A stretch of 64,000 bases of DNA, from contig NC_007766.1 in assembly GCF_000092045.1 (NCBI RefSeq), forward strand, positions 310,001 to 374,000. The letters run 5' to 3'. The notes beneath the pieces were generated by a model. It did not search any database. It was not told where the DNA came from and was given only the letters and a program-made list of their open reading frames with translations. Shown one piece after another: positions 38,647-48,384 of the stretch (position 1 is its first letter; the number at the start of each line of letters is the position of its first letter). The translations under genes and the position numbers were made by a program. Origin of the DNA: Rhizobium etli CFN 42. Lineage in GTDB: Bacteria; Pseudomonadota; Alphaproteobacteria; Rhizobiales; Rhizobiaceae.

Positions 38647-40047
38647 TCAGGCAAGCGGAACTCGAATGGTCACGACGAGCCCGCCGCCCTTCGCATCGCT
38701 CAGCGAAACCGAACCTCCAGCGCCTTCGACGACCTCACGGACAATCGCAAGCCCGAGACCGCTCCCTTCGCTTTCGGTTCCCATGATCCGATAGAACCGT
38801 TCAAAAACCTGCTCGCGCTCCCCTTCGGGAATGCCCGGCCCATTGTCCTCGACAGTGACGACCGCGTGGCCGTTCTCCTGCCCGACAGCAACGGTCACTC
38901 GCCCATCGGCTTTGCTATAGCGGATCGCATTGTCGATGAGATTAACCAGCATTTCGCGCAGCATTGTCCCGTCACCCTCGACGATGACGGAGCGGTCCGC
39001 CTCCAGACCGAGATCGATGTTGCGCTTGAGCGCCTCTTCGGCATAGGCCTCCAGGATCTCGCGGGCAGCCTTGCTGAGATCGGTCGCATCGCTGCGCGGG
39101 CGGCGGCTGCCGGGCTCGGCCCGCGACAAGGTGAGAAGCTGGCTGGCGAGGCGCGAAATCTGCCGGGTACTGGCGCGGAGCGCAGCAAGCGCCTCGTCGC
39201 GGCGGGCCGCATCATCTTCTCGGGACGCCACACTCGCCTGCGTCGAAATCAGCGCAAGCGGCGTCCTCAACTGATGCGCCGCGTTCGATACGAACCGCCG
39301 CTGTGCGGCCATTTGGTTCTGGACGCGCTCCATGTAATCGTTCAGCGCATGGACGAGCGGGCGCAATTCGCTCTGGACCATCTCCGGCGGCAACGGATCG
39401 AGACGATTGCGCCCGCGCCGGCGCACGGCGTCCCGCAGCCTCAAAGCCGGCGCAAGGCCGCGCTGCAGCCCGAGAATGGTCACCAAGCTTGCAAGGAAGA
39501 CCAGCACGAACTGCTTCGAAAAATCCGAAAGCCATAATTGTTTTCGCATCGCATATTGGCTGATATGCGTCACGGCGACGGTCACGGAGATCGTGCCGTC
39601 GTTGGGAAGACCGACGACCGGATGATCGAGCATCAGGACGCGCACATCGGCGCCGCGGAAGGCGCGATCCTCGCCGGAGCGCTGGACGGCCGGCAGCGGC
39701 AGATCGGGAAAGCCACTCACCAGATTGCCCCAGGCGGTGATGACCTGGTAAAAGACGCGGTCGCCGAAGCCGGTATCAAACATCTCGAGCGCAGCCGGCG
39801 GCACATCCACCTGAACATTGCCGCCCTCGTCGACGCGCACCGCCTCGGCGATGACGCGGGCGGACGCGAGAAGCGTTCGATCCGTCACCAGCTTTGCCGT
39901 CGCGTCGGCTGACCAGAAACTGTCGTAGAGATTGAAGCCGATCGCGCCGAACAGCGTCAGCAGCACCAGGGAAAGCAACTGCACCCTGAGGCTCTGGCTG
40001 AGCCGACCCATGGCAGCGCCAGTTTTCCTGAAGACGCTACTGAACAT
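38647..40047 (-). CDS. Two-component sensor histidine kinase (TctE/QseC-like)
   Basis: About 466 residues from the ATG at 40047, overlapping the response regulator end by 11 bases; ATG at 40011 is an alternative. Order: transmembrane helix (LLSLVLLTLFGAIGFNLYDSF), periplasmic sensor of about 120 residues of the 2CSK_N type, second helix (FVLVFLASLVTILGLQ), short HAMP-like linker, H-box (FVSNAAHQLRTPLALI), N-box (LVNLIDNAIRYSKAD), and G-boxes (DNGPGIPEGE, GSGLGLAIVREV). It should phosphorylate the regulator encoded just upstream. TctE relatives sense carboxylates and QseC relatives sense other signals, so the stimulus is unknown. Confidence 0.9.
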   Translation of the reverse strand: MFSSVFRKTGAAMGRLSQSLRVQLLSLVLLTLFGAIGFNLYDSFWSADATAKLVTDRTLLASARVIAEAVRVDEGGNVQVDVPPAALEMFDTGFGDRVFYQVITAWGNLVSGFPDLPLPAVQRSGEDRAFRGADVRVLMLDHPVVGLPNDGTISVTVAVTHISQYAMRKQLWLSDFSKQFVLVFLASLVTILGLQRGLAPALRLRDAVRRRGRNRLDPLPPEMVQSELRPLVHALNDYMERVQNQMAAQRRFVSNAAHQLRTPLALISTQASVASREDDAARRDEALAALRASTRQISRLASQLLTLSRAEPGSRRPRSDATDLSKAAREILEAYAEEALKRNIDLGLEADRSVIVEGDGTMLREMLVNLIDNAIRYSKADGRVTVAVGQENGHAVVTVEDNGPGIPEGEREQVFERFYRIMGTESEGSGLGLAIVREVVEGAGGSVSLSDAKGGGLVVTIRVPLA

Positions 40048-40705
40048 GTCTGAGGAGATAACCGAGGCCGCGCAACGTCGCGATCTGCACGGAGCTGGCT
40101 TCGAGCTTCTTTCGAAGCCTATGGACATAGATTTCGATGGCGCTCGGATCCGCCTCATCGTCGAAACCGAAGACGCTTTCGGACAGGGCGGCTTTCGAAA
40201 CCGTAGTGCCGAGCTTCATGACGAGCTGTTCGAGCACGGCATATTCCCGCGGCGTCAATTGCAGCGGCTCGCCCTCGACGAAGAACTGCCGCGTGCCGCC
40301 GGAAAAACGCAGGTTTCCGACGGTGATTTCCGACGAGGCCCGGTCCTGCCCGCGGCGCACCACCGCGCGTATCCTGGCTTCGAGTTCGGCGATTTCGAAG
40401 GGCTTGGCGAGGTAATCGTCGGCGCCGCTGTCGAGCCCGGCCACGCGGCCGTCGAGGCTCGCATTGGCGGTCAGGATGATGACCGGGAGCTTGTTGCCTG
40501 ATTGTCTCAGCCGCTTCAGGAGCGTCAATCCGTCGAGCTTCGGCAGCGAAAGGTCGAGGATCATCGCCGAATATTCCGCCACCTTGAGCAGATGCTCCGC
40601 GTCTTCGCCGTCATAGGCAATGTCGATCGTATATTGCGCCTGCCGCAGGGCTTTGCCCAGCCAGGCCGCCAGTTCCTTGTTGTCCTCCACCACAAGCAGT
40701 CGCAT
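40037..40705 (-). CDS. OmpR-family response regulator
   Basis: A 222-residue protein. The receiver domain has the acidic pocket (VVEDN), the phosphorylation site Asp51 in MILDLSLPKLDG, a conserved Thr in IILTANAS, and Lys in DDYLAKPFE. The DNA-binding winged helix is OmpR-like (LTPREYAVLEQLVMKLGTTVSK, IEIYVHRLRKKLE). It shares an operon with the histidine kinase, whose start overlaps its stop. Its promoter lies in the 205-base gap before the divergent isochorismatase-like gene. Confidence 0.93.
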   Translation of the reverse strand: MRLLVVEDNKELAAWLGKALRQAQYTIDIAYDGEDAEHLLKVAEYSAMILDLSLPKLDGLTLLKRLRQSGNKLPVIILTANASLDGRVAGLDSGADDYLAKPFEIAELEARIRAVVRRGQDRASSEITVGNLRFSGGTRQFFVEGEPLQLTPREYAVLEQLVMKLGTTVSKAALSESVFGFDDEADPSAIEIYVHRLRKKLEASSVQIATLRGLGYLLRHVQ

Positions 40706-40910
40706 CCAATCCCCTTAGCACGTGCGGAGGGGCTCGCGGAAGCAGGCGCATGGAAGGGCGGCAACATTCGATCGCGTCCACCGTTCGCGGCATCGGGCTG
40801 CCTTCCGCCTTAGTTGGCGCGAAGTGTCCGCTAATTGTCCGACGCGTGCATTTTCCTCTGGCCTGGGGTCGCCGAGTATGGCTTCATGATCAACATCCAC
40901 GGAGCAAGAA

Positions 40911-41477
40911 ATGTCCGGCCATGAAACCATACTTCTCGTCATCGACGCTCAGGAGTCCTTCCGGCAGCGCGATCATTGGGATGAAAGCCTCGCATCCGCC
41001 TATATCGATCGCCAGCAGGCTCTGATCGATGGCGCGGCGGCAAGCGGGATACCCGTCGTTCAGATCTTCCATGTCGATGGCAGCGGGCCGTTTTCGGAAA
41101 GCTCGGGCTTCGTCAGGACGCTCGCTCCGCTGAGGATCGCCCCCGACGTGACCTTCAAAAAGAGCCGTCACAGCGCGCTCGTCGGCTCCGGTCTCGACGT
41201 CTGGCTGACCGAGAACGGCGTCCGTCGCATCATCGTCTCGGGCATCCGCACCGAACAGTGCTGCGAGACCACGACCCGCCACGCATCGGATCTCGGCTAT
41301 CAGGTCGATTATGTCGGCGAAGCGACGCTGACTTTCCCGATGACCGACGCGGCGGGACGCACCTGGAGCGCCGGGGAAATACGCGGCCGCACGGAACTGG
41401 TCCTGTCGGGCCGTTTCGCCAGGATCTCAACCGTCGAACAGGCGCTGGCGGGGCGCGCTGAGCAACTCGCCGCATGA
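40911..41477 (+). CDS. Isochorismatase-family cysteine hydrolase
   Basis: A 188-residue protein with the Asp-Lys-Cys triad of the family: Asp12 in LLVIDAQESF, Lys83 or Lys84 in VTFKKSRHSAL, and Cys117 in SGIRTEQCCETT. The fold is that of nicotinamidase, isochorismatase and N-carbamoyl-amide hydrolases. A four-base overlap (ATGA) couples it to the GlxA-type regulator that follows. The substrate is open: small amides are the usual targets. Confidence 0.88.
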   Translation: MSGHETILLVIDAQESFRQRDHWDESLASAYIDRQQALIDGAAASGIPVVQIFHVDGSGPFSESSGFVRTLAPLRIAPDVTFKKSRHSALVGSGLDVWLTENGVRRIIVSGIRTEQCCETTTRHASDLGYQVDYVGEATLTFPMTDAAGRTWSAGEIRGRTELVLSGRFARISTVEQALAGRAEQLAA

Positions 41478-42484
41478 CGGAAGTCGCGCAGCCCTTCGAG
41501 ATTCCCGTTTTCGTCGTCGTGCCGCCGCGCGTGCTGCTGCTCGACGTCGCCGGTCCGATCGAAGTGCTGCGCAAGGCCAATCTCGAACAGCAGGCGGTGC
41601 GCTTCAGCGTCACCTATATCGGCCCGTCGGCAACGGTCGGCAGCTCGATCGGCCTTTCCGTCACCGGCGTCGCCGCCCTGCCGGAGCGCTTGCCCGATCG
41701 GGCGCTCGTCGTCATCGCCGGCAGCGCCGACGCGCCGATGGAGAACAACCGTCCTTGGGACGGGCAGGAGCGCGCCGCGCAGGCCGGCATCGTCGCATGG
41801 CTGAAGCGCGCCATTCGTCCGGGAGTTCGATTGGTCTCGATCTGCTCCGGCGCCCTGCTCGCCGCCGAGGCCGGAATGCTCGATGGCCGCGAATGCACCA
41901 CCCATCACGGCTGCATGGAAGACCTGGCCAGACTCGCGCCCACCGCGCGCATCCGGGACAACCGCCTCTATGTTGAGGATGGAGAGCGCCTGACGAGCGC
42001 CGGCATCACCGCCGGCATTGATCTCATGCTGTATATCGTCGCCGAAGCGACGGGACATGCCTGCGCGCTTGCGGTGGCGCGGTATCTCGTCGTCTATCTC
42101 AGGCGCGCCGGCTCGGACCCGCAGCTTTCGCCCTGGCTCGAAGGCCGTAACCATATCCATCCGGTCATTCATCGTGCACAGGATGCCGTCGCCGCCGATC
42201 CCACTCGCGACTGGTCGGTCGCCTCGCTTGCGCACCTCAGCGGTGCCAGTCCGCGGAACCTCTCGCGGCTGTTCAACGAGCAGACCGGCATGAGCGTCAC
42301 GGATTTCGTCAACCGCATGCGCGTGGCGCTTGCCCGGGAGATGCTCGCCGGTTCAAGGCTGGATATGGAGGCTGTGGCGATGCGCTCAGGCTTCGGCTCG
42401 GCCCGGCAGCTGCGCCGAGCGTGGAACCGTCTGCACGACAGCCCGCCGAGCGCAGCACGGCCGAGGCCGGCCTTGGGTTCATAG
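41474..42484 (+). CDS. GlxA-family AraC regulator with DJ-1/PfpI domain
   Basis: A 336-residue regulator. Residues about 10-190 form a DJ-1/PfpI-like amidotransferase fold, with the nucleophile-elbow cysteine in SICSGALLAAEAGMLDGR and the family's CTTHH motif. The C-terminal 110 residues are an AraC double HTH (SVASLAHLSGASPRNLSRLF, VTDFVNRMRVALAREML, DMEAVAMRSGFGSARQL). Proteins of this type control nitrogen or amide metabolism in several bacteria. Coupling to a cysteine hydrolase gene suggests that it regulates the pathway of its neighbour or is itself autoregulated with it. Confidence 0.88.
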   Translation: MTEVAQPFEIPVFVVVPPRVLLLDVAGPIEVLRKANLEQQAVRFSVTYIGPSATVGSSIGLSVTGVAALPERLPDRALVVIAGSADAPMENNRPWDGQERAAQAGIVAWLKRAIRPGVRLVSICSGALLAAEAGMLDGRECTTHHGCMEDLARLAPTARIRDNRLYVEDGERLTSAGITAGIDLMLYIVAEATGHACALAVARYLVVYLRRAGSDPQLSPWLEGRNHIHPVIHRAQDAVAADPTRDWSVASLAHLSGASPRNLSRLFNEQTGMSVTDFVNRMRVALAREMLAGSRLDMEAVAMRSGFGSARQLRRAWNRLHDSPPSAARPRPALGS

Positions 42485-43327
42485 AGGAACAGAAAGAGCG
42501 GCGTGACCGGCCTGATCTTCGGCAGCGACGGCTGCGGCGCCCAACGCCTCTGCTCCCCAGATTTCGATCTGCGTCAGCGCCGGAAAAGGCGAACCGTCCT
42601 CGGCCTTAACCAATCCGTGCAGCTCCACCCATTCGACGATGTAGGGCTCGATGGAAAAACATTGCGCGACGCCGGTTTTTGTCAACGAAAAGGAGCGGGT
42701 CTTGCCGTTGGAGAAGGTGACGCTCGCCTGCTCCCACCAGGAATCATGCGGGAAATCAGCCCTGAGGTAGAAGACGATCTCATCAATCCGGACGGGCCTG
42801 CCGAACTCCACCGTCAGCGTCGCTTCGGGGTCGCGATTGATGCCCCAACTCGTATAGGGCCAGAATCCATGATTGTCGTTGGCCTTTTCGCCGTCGATCG
42901 CATTGCGCGCCGCAAAGACCGCTTCGCCGCGGGTCTCGACATTGGCCCGCGCATGCGGGAAGAGCGCCCGATTGGCGTGGTCGTCCCAGGGGTTCAAAGC
43001 GAGATTGCGCCGCTGCGCGAGTTCGTCGGGCCGCGCCTTTCTCGCTGAAAGCCGGTGGATGTCCCCCTTGAAGGCATTCGGCGAATAGGACTTGCGCTTA
43101 TCGCCGAAAGGCACAGCGAGCGAGTAAGTACTTTCCTTGATGTAGACAAAACCGGGATGGATCGCGCTGTCTAAGGCGAGGAAGAGATGCCCGGGTTCGG
43201 AGGCTTCGACGACGACGCAGTCGCCCTCACGATAATCCTGGCGATAGACGAGAAAGGTCTCGTCCCGCCCAGTGGCGCTTGCCTGCACGAACCCGTCGGC
43301 ATCCACGATCTTCAGCGTCAATTCCAT
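42479..43327 (-). CDS. Conserved protein with F5/8-type-like carbohydrate-binding C-terminus
   Basis: A 282-residue protein. The C-terminal 130 residues look like a discoidin/F5/8-type beta-sandwich: ARNAIDGEKANDNHGFWPYTSW near residue 138-160, then ATLTVEFGRPVRIDEIVFYLRADFP, as in carbohydrate-binding galactose-binding-like domains. The N-terminal half is beta-rich without a recognised motif. There is no signal peptide. It lies 34 bases downstream of the heparinase-like gene on the same strand and ends by overlapping the GlxA gene convergently by 6 bases. It may assist the same glycan pathway, but its function is unknown. Confidence 0.6.
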   Translation of the reverse strand: MELTLKIVDADGFVQASATGRDETFLVYRQDYREGDCVVVEASEPGHLFLALDSAIHPGFVYIKESTYSLAVPFGDKRKSYSPNAFKGDIHRLSARKARPDELAQRRNLALNPWDDHANRALFPHARANVETRGEAVFAARNAIDGEKANDNHGFWPYTSWGINRDPEATLTVEFGRPVRIDEIVFYLRADFPHDSWWEQASVTFSNGKTRSFSLTKTGVAQCFSIEPYIVEWVELHGLVKAEDGSPFPALTQIEIWGAEALGAAAVAAEDQAGHAALSVPL

Positions 43328-43361
43328 GCTCGACCTCCGGAGGATATCATGCTCTAACTCG

Positions 43362-45155
43362 CTAATTAACTTGCAATTTCAGGCGCTTGTCCGCGAACGG
43401 CACACGCAGCCGGTAGAGCCTCTCGGGCCAGGCCGATCTCAGCCTGATGTCATTGACCTCGATCTCATCGACTTCGATTTCGCCGGCGCCCTCGACAAAA
43501 ATGCTGCCGAGATCGGCGAGATCTATTCTGTCGGAGACGACGGTCGGCGCGAGGCACGTCATCAGCGCCAGGACCGCCGGCCGGTCGCCGTCATGGGTAT
43601 CGACGATCTCGACATGGCGCCCCCGCAGCAGGGAGACCGTGCGGCGATAGCTGCGCAGTTGCGCTTCCTCGGGATAGGCGCCTGATATTTCGAGGGTTAT
43701 GCGCGCGCACTCCTCGGCGAATTCGACCTCTACATTCCTTGCGCCGAAGGCTTCCCCGGCGACCTGCATGACGCCGGAGAAAGTCGGCAGGTTGTGATAG
43801 GCCGACTGCATTGTCCAGATCTCGTAGCGCCGCGGCGAGAAGGTCTTGGCGGCATAGGTCTCGACGCCGACGTCGATCAGGAACGGGCGTCCGTTCTTGT
43901 AGAGCGTCACGCTGCCGACATCGTTGTGATTGTGGCCCTCGCCATTGCTGCCGCCCTTGACCGCGAGCGAAAATTGCTCGTCGCGGGCGACGAAGAGGCC
44001 GATGCCGGGATAAAAGATATCCCGCTTGGGCGCCGGATCCGGTTTGACCCTGGGGATCGCCGATCCCTCTAATAGTTCCTGCACGCGATACCAGAGGTTC
44101 CACTCCTCCGGCAGGTGCGGGCTCTCGGCTGCCGCCCGGTCGGCTGCGGCAAAGGCCGATAGCATCTCGGAGCCGACCGCCTTTCCGAACAGATATTCGC
44201 GCGCGCTGCAGGGCTCGACCACAGCAGAGGAGTCCGCGAAGTTGAAATAATAGCGGTCGGCCACATGCATGTTGGCGATATATTCGGCCATGTTCCTGAT
44301 TTTCGACTGCCGCCACACCTTGTCGAACAAGCCCGGCGCTACGCTGTCGAGCACGGTCAGCGCGCCATGCAGGCAGAGTGCGGCGTGGCGGTAATAGACC
44401 ACGCCTTCCTCGCAGGCGCCGTCCTCGGCATAATCCTTCAGAAAGGCATCGAGGCTGCCGAGCGCCTTTTCAGTGACGGCGCGGCGCGTCGGCTGATCGG
44501 TCTTCAGTGAGAAGGTGGTCAGCAGGACGTTCTGGGTGATCCAGGCGGTCCAGTTGTTCATCCGCTCGTCGCCGTCGCCCATCCACCAGAAATGCCGGCC
44601 GAGATAGGGCGTCAGGATACGGACCTCGATCTCGCGCTTCACACGCGCCGCAATCTCCGGGCTGATGCCGTCGAGCGCATCGCCGAGCAAGGCGACGATC
44701 GTGGCCAGAAGGGCAGCCGTTTCGGCAGCGAAGAGATCGACGACCGGCTGCGAACTGTCGGGAAGCGGCAGACGCGGGCCGCCGCGCCCATAGGCATTAT
44801 GCGCCGGAAGCTGCCAGCCGCTCTCCTCGGCAATCAGGAAGATGCCGTCGACGATCCCCGGCAGGAACCGGCCGCTTCCTTCGACAAGTTCTCCTAGCAC
44901 CAGATCGTTAAGCATCCGCCGCCGCGTGAAATAAAGCACCTCGAAACGCGAGCGATTGCCGGTTGCCGTATATTCCCGGTAATCCGCGGCCGTGATCAGA
45001 GGCCATGTTCGCGCCAGCGTGGCTTCGGCGTCGCGCACGACCACGTCCCGCACCGCCTGCGGCACCCCGTTCCATCTCTCGCGGTCGGAGTAGACGGCTC
45101 CCGGCGTGAAATCGCCGAAGACGTCCGGCAACGCGCCCGAAATCTCCCTGAACAT
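43362..45155 (-). CDS. Heparinase II/III-family polysaccharide lyase-like protein
   Basis: A 597-residue protein: an N-terminal alpha/alpha toroid (about 1-350, with MGDGDERMNNWTAWITQNVLL and CEEGVVYYRHAALCLHGALTVLD) and a C-terminal beta-sandwich (GGSNGEGHNHNDVGSVTLY, FLIDVGVETYAAKTF, YHNLPTFSGVMQVAGEAF). The Asn-His-Asn-Asp motif near residue 392 is the HepII/III C-terminal hallmark. Such proteins cleave uronic-acid-containing glycans by elimination, leaving a 4,5-unsaturated end. A GH88-type hydrolase, which processes exactly that product, is in the adjacent divergent operon. No signal peptide is present, so it may act on imported oligosaccharides. Substrate unknown. Confidence 0.82.
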   Translation of the reverse strand: MFREISGALPDVFGDFTPGAVYSDRERWNGVPQAVRDVVVRDAEATLARTWPLITAADYREYTATGNRSRFEVLYFTRRRMLNDLVLGELVEGSGRFLPGIVDGIFLIAEESGWQLPAHNAYGRGGPRLPLPDSSQPVVDLFAAETAALLATIVALLGDALDGISPEIAARVKREIEVRILTPYLGRHFWWMGDGDERMNNWTAWITQNVLLTTFSLKTDQPTRRAVTEKALGSLDAFLKDYAEDGACEEGVVYYRHAALCLHGALTVLDSVAPGLFDKVWRQSKIRNMAEYIANMHVADRYYFNFADSSAVVEPCSAREYLFGKAVGSEMLSAFAAADRAAAESPHLPEEWNLWYRVQELLEGSAIPRVKPDPAPKRDIFYPGIGLFVARDEQFSLAVKGGSNGEGHNHNDVGSVTLYKNGRPFLIDVGVETYAAKTFSPRRYEIWTMQSAYHNLPTFSGVMQVAGEAFGARNVEVEFAEECARITLEISGAYPEEAQLRSYRRTVSLLRGRHVEIVDTHDGDRPAVLALMTCLAPTVVSDRIDLADLGSIFVEGAGEIEVDEIEVNDIRLRSAWPERLYRLRVPFADKRLKLQVN

Positions 45156-45402
45156 ATCCCTCCCCGCAGCGGAAAAGCATCGACCGGCCTCTGGCCTTCA
45201 TCCTCACCTATCATATGTTTTCGGCGTTCGCCATAAAATTTGTATGATCTATTCAGAACTTGTTTGACCAATACCGGAGATGTGCTATGTCCTTGGCAGG
45301 AGGAAGAACAGGCGGCGTCCATCCGCCCGAACGGCTCTGGACTTTAGGTTAGAGAAGCCCAGACGTCGCCAGCTGCAGAGTGCCGACCAGGAGGAAGCAT
45401 CG

Positions 45403-46359
45403 GTGTCCATATCGAATTCGGTCATAGTGACGGATGGCGCCCCGGCAGAGCCACGCCGGAAGGTCGCGGTTCTGTCCAAGCGCCAGCGCAAGATTCGCAG
45501 CGCGTTGGTCGCCTATTCCTTCATCGCGCCGAATTTCCTCGGCTTCGCCGTCTTCACGCTCGGCCCGATCCTCTTCGCCTTCGCGCTCGCCTTCATGCAC
45601 TGGGACGGCTCGAATGCGATCACATTCGCGGGGTTCGACAATTTCTGGCGACTGTTCAACGACAAGGCCTTCATCGCGGCCTTCTGGAACACGATCATCT
45701 ATACGGTCGCCTCGGTGCCAGCGACGCTGCTCTGCGCGCTCGGCCTTGCCGTCCTTCTCAACCAGAAGATCGCCGGGCGGAATTTCTTCCGCACGGCGAT
45801 GTTCTTTCCCTATGTCGCTTCGCTGGTCGCGGTCGCCGTCGTCTGGAACATGATCTTCAATCCCGAGATGGGACCGGTGAACATGATCCTCTACACGCTC
45901 GGCCTCGACCCGAAGAACATGCCGGGATGGGCGGCCGACCGCCACTGGGCGATGGTGACGGTGATCCTCTTCGGCATCTGGAAGAACATGGGCTATTACA
46001 TGGTCATCTATTTGGCCGGCCTGCAGGGGATCAATGCCGAACTCTATGAGGCTGCTGATCTCGACGGGGCCAACTCCTGGCAGAAGTTCATCCATGTCAC
46101 CGTGCCGCAGCTCGGACCGACCACCTTCTTCGTCACGGTCATGCTGACGATCCAGTCCTTCAAGGTGTTCGATCAGATCTTCATGATCACCCAGGGCGGC
46201 CCCGGCACATCGACGCTCGTCCTCGTCTACCACATCTATAACGAGGCCTTCATTTCCTGGGATCTCGGCTATTCCAGCATGATTTCGCTGGTACTGTTTT
46301 TCCTGGTGCTCGCGGTCACGATCTTCCAGTTCCGCCGCCAGAGGGAGGACGAGGCATGA
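45403..46359 (+). CDS. Carbohydrate ABC transporter permease, MalF-type (locus C)
   Basis: A 318-residue permease. GTG at 45403 follows AGGAGG by eight bases and is preferred over an ATG at 45280, whose extension is basic and non-membrane. Helix 1 is YSFIAPNFLGFAVFTLGPIL; the EAA loop is EAADLDGANSWQKFIH. It overlaps the next permease by 4 bases (ATGA). The divergent 247-base region (45156-45402) holds an inverted pair ATCATA / TATGAT at 45210 and 45243, a possible site with no assigned regulator. Confidence 0.9.
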   Translation: MSISNSVIVTDGAPAEPRRKVAVLSKRQRKIRSALVAYSFIAPNFLGFAVFTLGPILFAFALAFMHWDGSNAITFAGFDNFWRLFNDKAFIAAFWNTIIYTVASVPATLLCALGLAVLLNQKIAGRNFFRTAMFFPYVASLVAVAVVWNMIFNPEMGPVNMILYTLGLDPKNMPGWAADRHWAMVTVILFGIWKNMGYYMVIYLAGLQGINAELYEAADLDGANSWQKFIHVTVPQLGPTTFFVTVMLTIQSFKVFDQIFMITQGGPGTSTLVLVYHIYNEAFISWDLGYSSMISLVLFFLVLAVTIFQFRRQREDEA

Positions 46360-47192
46360 GGATCGCCGGGCGCAAGATCACCGTCAAAACGGTCCTCCTC
46401 TATGCCATCGTCATCACGGTGACGATTGTCATGCTGATGCCCTTCGCCTGGATGCTCTCGGCATCGCTGAAGCTCAGCCGCGACGTCTTCGCCTTCCCGA
46501 TCGAGTGGATACCGTCACAGCCGCAATGGCAGAACTACGTGGATATCTGGACGAAGATCCCGCTTGCGCTCTTCATCTACAACACCTCGAAGCTGACGAT
46601 CATCGTCACGCTGCTGCAGCTTCTGACTTCAAGCTTTGCGGCCTACGCCTTCGCCAAGCTGAACTTCCCCTACAAGAACACGCTGTTCCTCGGCTATATC
46701 GCCACCATCGCCATGCCCTGGCAGGTCTATATGGTGCCGCAGTTCCTGCTGATGCGCGAATTCGGCCTCAACAACACGCATCTGGCGCTGATCTGCCTGC
46801 AGGCCTTCACCGCCTTCGGCGTCTTCCTGATGCGGCAGTTCTACATGTCGATCCCAACCGAGCTTTGCGAAGCTGCCCGCATCGACGGCATGAACGAGTA
46901 CCAGATCTGGGCGCGCATCATGCTGCCGCTGTCTAAGCCCGCCCTCTCGACGCTGACGATCTTCACCTTCGTCAGCACCTGGAACGATTTCCTCGGGCCG
47001 ATGATCTATCTCACCAAGACCGAGCTGAAGACCGTCCAGATCGGCCTGCGCATGTTCATCTCGCAATATTCGGCCGAATACGGGCTGATCATGGCGGCCT
47101 CCGTCGTCGCCCTCGTGCCCGTTCTCATCGTCTTCCTCTCTCTGCAGCGCTTCTTTGTCGAGGGCATCGCCTCAACGGGATTGAAGGGTTAA
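46356..47192 (+). CDS. Carbohydrate ABC transporter permease, MalG-type (locus C)
   Basis: A 278-residue permease with six membrane helices and EAA loop EAARIDGMNEYQIWAR. It ends RFFVEGIASTGLKG, the typical MalG finish. The start overlaps the upstream permease stop by 4 bases, so both are translated together. The GH88-type gene begins 4 bases after the stop, which makes a single operon with enzyme and importer interleaved. Confidence 0.92.
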   Translation: MRIAGRKITVKTVLLYAIVITVTIVMLMPFAWMLSASLKLSRDVFAFPIEWIPSQPQWQNYVDIWTKIPLALFIYNTSKLTIIVTLLQLLTSSFAAYAFAKLNFPYKNTLFLGYIATIAMPWQVYMVPQFLLMREFGLNNTHLALICLQAFTAFGVFLMRQFYMSIPTELCEAARIDGMNEYQIWARIMLPLSKPALSTLTIFTFVSTWNDFLGPMIYLTKTELKTVQIGLRMFISQYSAEYGLIMAASVVALVPVLIVFLSLQRFFVEGIASTGLKG

Positions 47193-47196
47193 AGCC

Positions 47197-48369
47197 ATGA
47201 ATGCCGTTTCAACAGTCGCCCCGCAGCCGATCACCGATAAGCAAGTGAATGCCGCGCTCGACCTTGCCGTCGAGCAGGTCAGGCGCAACCTTCCTCAGTT
47301 CACTTATGCCGCGCAGAACCATTCGAGCGTCAACAACTTTTATCCCGCCGTCGCCAACGACCAATGGACGGCGGGCTTCTGGCCGGGCGAGCTGTGGCTC
47401 GCCTTCGAGCATAGCGGCGATCCGGTGTTCCGGCATGCCGCGCAGATCCAGGTCCAGTCCTTCCTGCATCGGATCGTCAACCGCATCGAGACCGATCATC
47501 ACGACATGGGCTTTCTCTATTCGCCCTCCTGCATCGCCGCCTGGAAGCTCGTCGGCGACGAGGACGGCCGCAAGGCGGCGATCCTGGCCGCCGACCAACT
47601 GATCGAGCGCTTCCAGCCGATCGGCCAGTTCATCCAAGCCTGGGGCCGCAAGGGCAGACCGGAGGAATACCGCTACATCATCGACTGCCTGCTGAACCTG
47701 CCGCTTCTCTACTGGGCCAGCAGCGAGACGGGCGACCCGAAATACCGCGAGATCGCGCTCACGCACGCTCGCACGACGCTCGCCCATTCGGTGCGGCCGG
47801 ACGATTCCACCTATCACACCTTCTATATGGACCCGGTCACCGGCGCGCCTGTGCGCGGCGCCACCAAACAGGGCTACCGGGACGACAGTTTCTGGGCGCG
47901 CGGACAGGCCTGGGCCATCGCGGGCATGGCGATTTCCTATCGCTACGAGCGGATCGAGGAATATCGCCAGACCTTCGACCGGCTGCTCGCCTTCTACCTC
48001 AACCGGCTGCCGGCCGACATGGTGCCCTATTGGGATCTCGTCTTTTCGGACGGCGACGGCGAGCCGCGCGACAGTTCCTCGGCTTCGATCACCGCCTGCG
48101 GCCTGCTCGAGATGGCCGATCTCGTCGAGGCCGAAGCCGCCGAACGCTACCGTGTGCTGGCGCGGCGCATGGTGAAGAGCCTTGCCGACCACTATGCGGT
48201 CAAGGACCCCGCGGTTTCAAACGGCCTGGTGCTGCACGCCACCTATTCGAAGAAATCGCCCTTCAACACCTGCCGCGGTGAGGGCGTCGATGAATGCGTC
48301 TCCTGGGGAGATTATTATTACATGGAAGCTTTGACGCGCCTTTCGCGCCGCTGGTCTTCCTATTGGTGA
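47197..48369 (+). CDS. GH88-type unsaturated uronyl (glucuronyl) hydrolase
   Basis: A 390-residue alpha/alpha-barrel protein. NDQWTAGFWPGELWLAFEHSG (about 54-74) and HHDMGFLYSPSCIAAWKLV (about 101-119) contain the two catalytic-region aspartates of UGL family enzymes; DDSFWARGQAWAIAG (about 229-243) is the conserved active-site wall. These enzymes remove 4,5-unsaturated uronic acid from oligosaccharides produced by lyases. There is no signal peptide. It is encoded inside the locus C importer operon and near the HepII/III-like lyase, so the pair forms a logical lyase-plus-hydrolase route for an imported, uronate-rich oligosaccharide. Confidence 0.85.
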   Translation: MNAVSTVAPQPITDKQVNAALDLAVEQVRRNLPQFTYAAQNHSSVNNFYPAVANDQWTAGFWPGELWLAFEHSGDPVFRHAAQIQVQSFLHRIVNRIETDHHDMGFLYSPSCIAAWKLVGDEDGRKAAILAADQLIERFQPIGQFIQAWGRKGRPEEYRYIIDCLLNLPLLYWASSETGDPKYREIALTHARTTLAHSVRPDDSTYHTFYMDPVTGAPVRGATKQGYRDDSFWARGQAWAIAGMAISYRYERIEEYRQTFDRLLAFYLNRLPADMVPYWDLVFSDGDGEPRDSSSASITACGLLEMADLVEAEAAERYRVLARRMVKSLADHYAVKDPAVSNGLVLHATYSKKSPFNTCRGEGVDECVSWGDYYYMEALTRLSRRWSSYW

Positions 48370-48384
48370 GGTCAGGAGAACCCG

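Noticed and set aside
45280..45402. ATG at 45280 as start of the locus C MalF-type permease
   Set aside because: The added 41 residues are basic and unlike permease N-termini, and the GTG at 45403 has a much better ribosome site.
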